A stretch of DNA of 64,000 nt, taken from Cryptomeria japonica. Its lineage: Eukaryota; Streptophyta; Pinopsida; Cupressales; Cupressaceae. A model generated the notes under the pieces. It ran no database searches. It was not told the origin of the DNA and saw only the letters and a program-made list of their open reading frames with translations. Both the position numbers and the translations under genes were made by a program. Shown here piece by piece: positions 58,210 to 64,000 of this stretch. The stretch is taken from assembly GCF_030272615.1 (NCBI RefSeq), contig NC_081414.1, positions 336,553,927-336,617,926 on the forward strand. The letters are read 5' to 3'. How positions within the stretch are numbered: the first letter of the stretch is position 1; every line of letters starts with the position of its first letter.

Positions 58210-58830
58210 TATTATCTCTCCCTTGCTCCCTCCCTATCCCCCTATTTATCTATCTATCTCTACACCTTCCTCCCTTTCTCTTCCCATATACCTTTATCTA
58301 TCTCTTTCTCAAATCCAACATATCTCTATATTTCTTTCTTTCTCCATTCCTCTCTTTATCTCCCTCAAATTCTCTCTATCACTCCCCCTATCTGTCCCTC
58401 TCTCCATCTCTATTTATCTACCTCTAAACTTTTGTCTCTTCGTCTCTCTCTACCCCCACTACCTCTCTTAATATCTTACTGGATCTCCTTATCTCGTACA
58501 TTTCCCCCTATCTCTTCCTCTCCTTCTCCCTCCATATCATCCACTCTTCCTCTTTATCTCTATATTGCTATCTCACTATCTTTATCTCTCATGATACCTC
58601 TCTTTATCTCTCTCTATTTCTTCCCCACTTCCTATCTCTCCCTATCTTCATCTTTTCCCATCTATCTCTAAACATGTCTCTCCCTCTCTATCCATTCATC
58701 TCTTTCCCTCTTCCTATACCTCTATATCTATATCTCTTTGCCCCTCTATGTCTATTTCTCCATAATTCTTCTTCTATCTATACCTCTATTTTTATATCAT
58801 TATATATACATCTCTATCTACCCCTATTCA
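58210..58830. repeat. CTCTAT/TCCC pyrimidine-rich simple repeat
   Basis: About 620 bases with an almost pure pyrimidine strand made of CTCTATCT, TCTCCCTC and TATCTATC variants. All three forward frames are open for long stretches because stops are rare in such DNA; the resulting leucine/serine/isoleucine peptides are not genes. Confidence 0.9.
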
Positions 58831-59039
58831 CAATGTATGCAACTAATAAACCAAAAAATGTCCTAATTGACCATTGCTAGTTTAATTAACGTCGACATTC
58901 TACAAATGCAGCCATTTCATTAAATAAATAACTGCGAAATCTTTAACCTATATAACGTGTTTTTTTAATCAAAATTAGATTTTTACCAATCTTATGTTAT
59001 AGTTTTAAATTTAATGAGAATGGATATTTCTCGGATTTT
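58831..59039. other. Intergenic before LINE-5
   Basis: Nothing recognised. Base composition turns GC-richer at about 59040. Confidence 0.5.
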
Positions 59040-59414
59040 TTGGATGGCGATCGCGTGGGAGTGCAGGCGAGCTAGGGCACTTGAGCCCTATCTTGCAGTC
59101 TGTTTTTTCTGTGCGCTGGGTGTTTGCTTGCTCGCGGGGGGTCAAGGGGACCAGGTTGCCATTGGGTTTTCTTCTGTGGGTGCTGTGTTTTTCTTCCTCC
59201 GGTGTTGCGTTGAGGACAGATTTTGCGAACTCCAAAAGGGGTTTTTTCTCTTCAACCTTAGCGTCCTCTGGTCTGTGCATGGTGCATGCTTGGGGAGGCG
59301 CATTCTTTTTCCTTTTATTGCTGCTTCTTGTGTCGGTGCGCCCGTTCTGGGCTCTTATTTTGGCTTTGGCCTGGTGAGCGGGGGGCTGCAAGAGCCTTCA
59401 TACTGGTGTTATAA

Positions 59415-60775
59415 ATGGATGCCCACGTGTCTTTAGATATGGCAGGTATTGATTCTGCTTCAGCTGGGGTGAATGCTAATATTCCTCCTCAACATTCTTT
59501 TGGTTCGGGTGGGGTTCAAAATGGTGCCCTTAAACTACATAAGGTTAATGGATGCTTGGAGAGGACTCAAGAACGTCCAGTTTTAGTAGTGCAATCAGAA
59601 TCGGTGGCTGAAGATATTGAATACTATTGCAACCATGTTTTGATTTGCAAGTTGCTGGGGATGAGGGTTTCTCCCGCATTTCTTGATAATTGGATTCGTA
59701 AGACATGGAACCCGGAAGGTGGCTTTGATATTCTAATGGCCGCAAATAACTTCTTTATGGTAGATTTCTCGTGTATCTGACCGAAACAGGGCTTTTGAAG
59801 GTGGTCCGTATTTCTATAATCAGGTGGGTCTTTTCATCAAACCCTAGCATGTTGGCTTTAATTTGGCAGAGGAATTACCTTCTAGAGTCCCAGTTTGGGT
59901 TCGTCTGCCTCGGCTAAGAAGACCTATTGGTCCTTCTCAACAGACTCTGAATAAGCGCATTTTTTCTTATGCTAGGGTTTGTGTTGAAATTGATTTGAGT
60001 AAGCCGTTACCAGATTCTATTGATATGACTGTTGGATCCTGCTCTTGGACTCAACCGTTAGACTATGAGATGCTACCATTCAGGTGTTGAGTATGTCATG
60101 AGTATGGACATCTCCAACGGAGGTGTCCCCGTGCTTCAGGTGTTTTTGGTACAAGTAATGCCTCTTCTCAGCCCTCTTTGAATGCAGATAAGGATAAAGC
60201 TCCTATGCAGGGAGGGGGGGCTGATAAAGAGGGATTTATCCCAGTTAAGACTAGGAATCGTAATCGAGGCCAAAAGAGATCATTTAAAGATAGGCAAGAG
60301 GAAGAGACTCTCAACAGATTTGAGGCTCTTGAGGATTTAGTTCAAGAGGAGGGTTTTCAAGAAGTCCTACAGAGATCAGGGAATTCTTTAGTGGAGGAGG
60401 TGCCTGGAGTTCAGTCTTCTGGGCCTCCAAATTTGACTCAGATTGGAGTACAGGGTGCTCAGATAGCTACTGTTGAATCTTCTCCAGACCTTGCTTTGGC
60501 TACGACTGATTTGGTGTTGGAGGCATCTGGTGGGCCTGCAAACATTGGTGGAGTTCTCCCTGTGATGCAAGATGCTTCTGATCTAGGTAAACAGAAGACT
60601 CACCCCCCTGGTTTAGGTCTGCATCAAAAGATTCTCAAGAAAAGAGGCTCTTGAGAAATCTCTTAAGATGAGTAGAAAGAAGGATCAGGAAAAAGTCAAG
60701 CTAATTGGTGAGACGTTGGTAGAGTCAGGTTCGGTGAAGACTATTGATTCTCACTTCTCTCAGCGTCTTCGATGA
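59415..60775 (+). pseudogene. LINE-5 ORF1 (DUF4283, CCHC knuckle), broken
   Basis: ATG at 59415 (MDAHVSLDMAG). DUF4283: VLICKLLGMRVS, WNPEGGFDILMAANNFFMV, then a frameshift near 59768, RAFEGGPYFYNQVGLF, TAG at a W codon near 59850, and VPVWVRLPRLRRP. Knuckle near 60086-60125: CX2CX4HX4C with TGA (probably CGA) right after the first cysteine. A basic, glutamine-rich tail follows, with another frameshift near 60650. The stop TGA 60773 overlaps ORF2. Confidence 0.8.
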
Positions 60776-63700
60776 TTGTGCTCTCTTGGAATGTGCGGGG
60801 TATGAATAGCATCCCTAGACAAAAGGCTATTCGGGATTTGATTTGGTCGCATTCTCCTGATGTGGTTTTCTTATAGGAAACTAAGTTGTCTGTTGATAGT
60901 ATGTTGGCGGTTGCTTCTAGGATTTGGGGTCGAGGTTAGTGCCAATGTGTTGGGGCGTTTGGTAATTCTGGGGGGGTGGCTTGTTTGTGGGACCCACGCA
61001 GAGTTAGACCTATTTGGTGGTTCTCTTGCAGAGGTTCAATTTCTTGTGTTGCTTCTCATCTTGAGTCAGGGGAGAGAGTTCTCTTCTCGAACTTGTATGC
61101 ACCGACTGACCTTCAGGGTAAGGTTCTGTTGTGGGATCATGTGCGATATGTGAGGTCTCTGGATCCTTACCTTCCTTGGATCCTGGCTGGAGATCTTAAT
61201 GCTGTCACTTCTTTAGAGGAGAAGCGGGGTGGTAATGTCCGTCTGGATTCTGCTTCGACACTCTTGAAGGATAATATTGCTCTCTTGAACTTGGTTGACA
61301 TCAAGCCGAGTAATGGGTTATTTACCCGGAGTAATAGAAGATGTGGAGAAGCAGCTATTTCTGAAAGATTAGATAGATTCCTGGTTTCCAGTTTTTGGAT
61401 GGGGGATAGGTGGGTGACTAGCTCTGAGATTTTGGATGACAGGGGTTCTGATCATTGGCCTATCAAACTTTCTGCTACTTTACCCCAACAAGGTATAAAC
61501 CAGTCTTTTAAGTTTCAGCTTATGTGGCTCAGGGATGAGTCTCTTCATGACTTAGTTCTTGGATGGTGGAGTTTTGGGAAACCGGCTCATGGGACTGCTA
61601 TGTACTCCTTCTCGAAGCAACTCCAGTTTGTGAAGTATAAGTTGAAGTGTTGGAATAGGCAGCACTTTGGTAATCTCTTCCAAGAAAAGAAAAATGCTCA
61701 GTCTCAGTTGGATTCAATTACCCGACAGATTCGGGACCAAGGTTTCACGGAGGAGCTTGGTGTGCTTGAAGCGGCTGCGGTGAAGGTTGTGGAAGAATGG
61801 AACTTAAGGGAGGAGATCTTTTGGAAACAAAAATCCAGAATTGAGTGGCTCCAAGCTGGAGACAGGAATACTTCCTTCTTCCACAACTCTGTGAAGGACA
61901 GCAAGCAAGGTAATGTTATCTGCTCTTTAGTGTCGGAGAATGGTGAGACTTTTTTGTCTTCCGCTTCTATTTCTGCTGAGTCTTCCCGTTTCTTCTCTGC
62001 GTTGCTATCTGAGGATTCCCCTCCTACGGAGGTGGATGAAGCTTTGATCCTGGGTAGCATACCGAATTTGGTTACTAGAGAAATGAATGAATCTTTGCTT
62101 CGTCCTATCCCTTTATCTGAGCATGAGGCAGTTGTTTTTTAGATGAAAAGAGGAAAAGCCCCAGGGCCTGACGGGTTTCCAGCTGAATTCTTCCAGGAGT
62201 TTTGGGAAGTGATTAAATTGGACCTTCTGGCGGTTGTTCAAGAATCTCTTTTGAACAAACAAATGTTGAGATCTATGAATGCTACTTTTTTGACCCTCAT
62301 ACCAAAGAAGGTGGGAGCTAATACTTTGGATAATTTTAGGCCCATTGCTTTGTGTAATGTGGTGTATAAAATTATCACAAAGCTGATTGCTGAGCGGTTG
62401 AAACCTTGGTTAGGTAGACTAATCTCAGAAGAACAAGGGGGTTTTGTTGCTGGTAGACAAATTTTAGATGGTGTCATTATTGCTGCCGAGACCATTCATT
62501 CTATGGCGGGCTCTAAAGAGAAAGCCATGTTCATCAAGTTGGACATGGCTAAAGCTTACGATCGTGTTAAATGGGCCTTCTTGTTCAAGCTTCTGGAAGC
62601 TTTTGGTTTTGCTGGTGATTGGATTGAGTGGGTCAAGAGTTGTGTCACTTCTTCTTCCTTCTCTGTGTTGGTTAATGGTGAACCCTCTGAGTTGTTCAAG
62701 GCTTCTAGGGGGCTTAGACAAGGAGATCCCTTGTCTCCCTATTTGTTTATTTTGCTTGCGGAAGGCCTTGGGAGGTTTATAAGATCTCGCGTGGAGTGTG
62801 GCTTGATACAGGGGTGGAGCTGGGGAAATAACATTCCCTCTCAGTCTCATCTGCAGTTTGTAGACGATACTGCTCTCATGGGTCGTGCCAAGATTGAGGA
62901 AGCTGTCAGATGGCGTAGCACTCTAGACTGTTACTTGGCTGCTTCAGGTCAACGAATCAATGAAGGGAAGTCCTTTATTTATTTCTTTAATACTTCGAAG
63001 ATTATTCAAAGGAGGATCGCTGGTATTCTCCGTTTCCAGATTGGTACTCTTCCTTTTGTTTATCTTGGCATCCCGCTTGCAGTTCGCTCGCTTCCTAAAT
63101 TGTTTTGGAAGGGGATTTTAGACAAGTTTCGCAATCTGGTCAATCATTGGACTTGCAGGTGGCTCTCTTCTGCTGGTAGAGTGACTCTGCTAAAGTCTGT
63201 GGTTCAAGCTCTTCCTATATACAGAGGCTTTGTCCTCTCGACACCATCTAGTTTTATCAAAGATTTTGAAAAATTGTCTAGGCAATTCCTTTGGACAGGC
63301 AACCTTCTTCATAGAAAGTGGAGCTTGGTTAAATGGGATGTCATCTGTAGACCGAAGCAGGTAGGCGGGTTGGGGCTTCGCAGGACTGACTTGAATGGGC
63401 AAGCTCTAGCTGCGAAACTTTACTGGCGGTGGTGCTCTCAGCAAAACCAATTGTGGGCAAGAATCCTTACCTCAAAGTATCTTGGTGAGGTCGAGAGTGC
63501 TGATGTGGCCCGCTTTAGCTTAGAAGGGAAGGGTTCTATGATTTGGTGCACTCTTAAAAGGGGTGCCAAGTTGGTCAAGCAGGGGTTGTTCTGGATTTGT
63601 AATGAGGGTAAGGAAGCTCTTTTTTGGCATGATTCTTGGGATGGATATCCTCCCATTTTGGCTTCTCATCCTCATTTGCAAAATTTGTGTCAACTCTTCA

Positions 63701-64000
63701 CTGATGCTGGTTTTTGTCACGTAGCTGATTTTAAATCTCTTCAAACATTGGGGCAGGCTACTGTTTTCAGGTGGAAGGACCCAAGGGAATGGCCTCCTGA
63801 TGGCATAGTTGAGGACCGTCAAGAGCTTGCTGGGATTTTGTCTAGACGTGCTTGTAGTTCCCTTTCTGGACGTGATGTGTTGGCTTGGGACTTTGATCCA
63901 AAAGGAAGATTCTCTGTTGCTTCAGGTTATGCAGTCTTTGATAAGCAGTTGGTTGGGAGTACTGAGATCTCTTGGTGGAAGAAGGTTTGGAATAAGTTTG
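60772..64000 (+). pseudogene. LINE-5 ORF2: endonuclease and reverse transcriptase, partial
   Basis: ATG at 60772 (MIVLSWNVRGMN). One frame to the window edge with TAG at 60874, 60937 and 62140 as the only stops. Endonuclease: NVRGMN, ETKLS, NLYAPTD, AGDLNAV near 61191, SERLDRFLVS and RGSDHWPIKL near 61440. RT: GKAPGPDGFPAEF near 62155, GFVAGRQILDG near 62440, KLDMAKAYDRV, SRGLRQGDPLSPYLF near 62710 and the catalytic FVDDT at 62857. The C-terminal connection region continues to 64000. If the three TAG were read through the protein would be complete so far. Confidence 0.85.

Larger units (their letters stand above)
59040..64000 (+). mobile_element. LINE-5: L1-type LINE, runs off the window
   Basis: It starts with a GC-rich 5' UTR (about 59040-59414), followed by ORF1 and ORF2. 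Few defects: two frameshifts and three internal stops in ORF1, three TAG and no frameshift in the visible 1,076 codons of ORF2. It is the best preserved element here. The end, including any RNase H, lies beyond 64000. The left edge is set by the composition change and is approximate. Confidence 0.85.

Noticed and set aside
58223-58880. Three overlapping 68-82 codon ORFs rich in Leu, Ser, Ile and Tyr
   Set aside because: They lie in an almost pure pyrimidine simple repeat in which stop codons are rare; the peptides only mirror the repeat.
1-64000. CRISPR arrays, bacterial operons, rRNA, tRNA
   Set aside because: None seen. The tandem arrays have diverged units of 125-190 bp without spacers, and the gene content is that of a plant nucleus.

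Overview
The window is nuclear DNA of a land plant with a large, repeat-rich genome. It holds at least five LINE (L1-type non-LTR) copies, two related copia LTRs, a copia RNase H remnant, a Tat-like Ty3/gypsy element and long AT-rich spacers. A conifer or other gymnosperm fits, but that is inference. I see no bacterial genes, organelle genes, rRNA or tRNA. Almost all long reading frames belong to retroelements; the one family that looks like ordinary host genes is a pair of small four-helix membrane proteins.

Layout. 1-740: degenerate tandem array of about 128 bp units. 1090-2390: traces of an LTR element. 2400-4936 (-): copia element with LTR, primer-binding site, gag and protease, lying against an older copia RNase H remnant (4942-5080). 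5400-6450: spacer dense in pseudo-palindromic CGAT motifs. 7715-11710 (+): 5'-truncated LINE-1. 11825-19011 (+): full-length LINE-2 of the same family, flanked by an exact 15-bp target-site duplication. 19027-20396: AT-rich. 20397-23570: duplicated segment A with membrane-protein gene A. 24160-24520: 187-bp tandem duplication. 26340-27597: solo copia LTR with 5-bp target-site duplication. 30288-41020 (+): Tat-like gypsy element with long LTR, leader, gag, protease and RT, cut off in RNase H. 41080-47160 (-): LINE-3. 47168-53280: duplicated segment B with membrane-protein gene B. 53776-57460 (-): 5'-truncated LINE-4. 57478-58830: simple repeats. 59040-64000 (+): LINE-5, the youngest looking, running off the end.

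Three points stand out. LINE-1 and LINE-2 carry, downstream of the RNase H domain, a third reading frame of about 230 codons that is conserved between the copies and that I cannot assign. The LINE ORF2 frames are interrupted almost only by TAG (26 of 29 stops counted), often with no frameshift, which points to cytosine deamination at CHG sites. In LINE-2, LINE-3 and LINE-5 the ORF1 stop overlaps the ORF2 start as ATGA, suggesting coupled translation.

The two membrane-protein genes sit in segments that share upstream sequence, an exon-like block, a tandem repeat of about 184 bp and PPR-gene remnants, so they arose by segmental duplication rather than retroposition.
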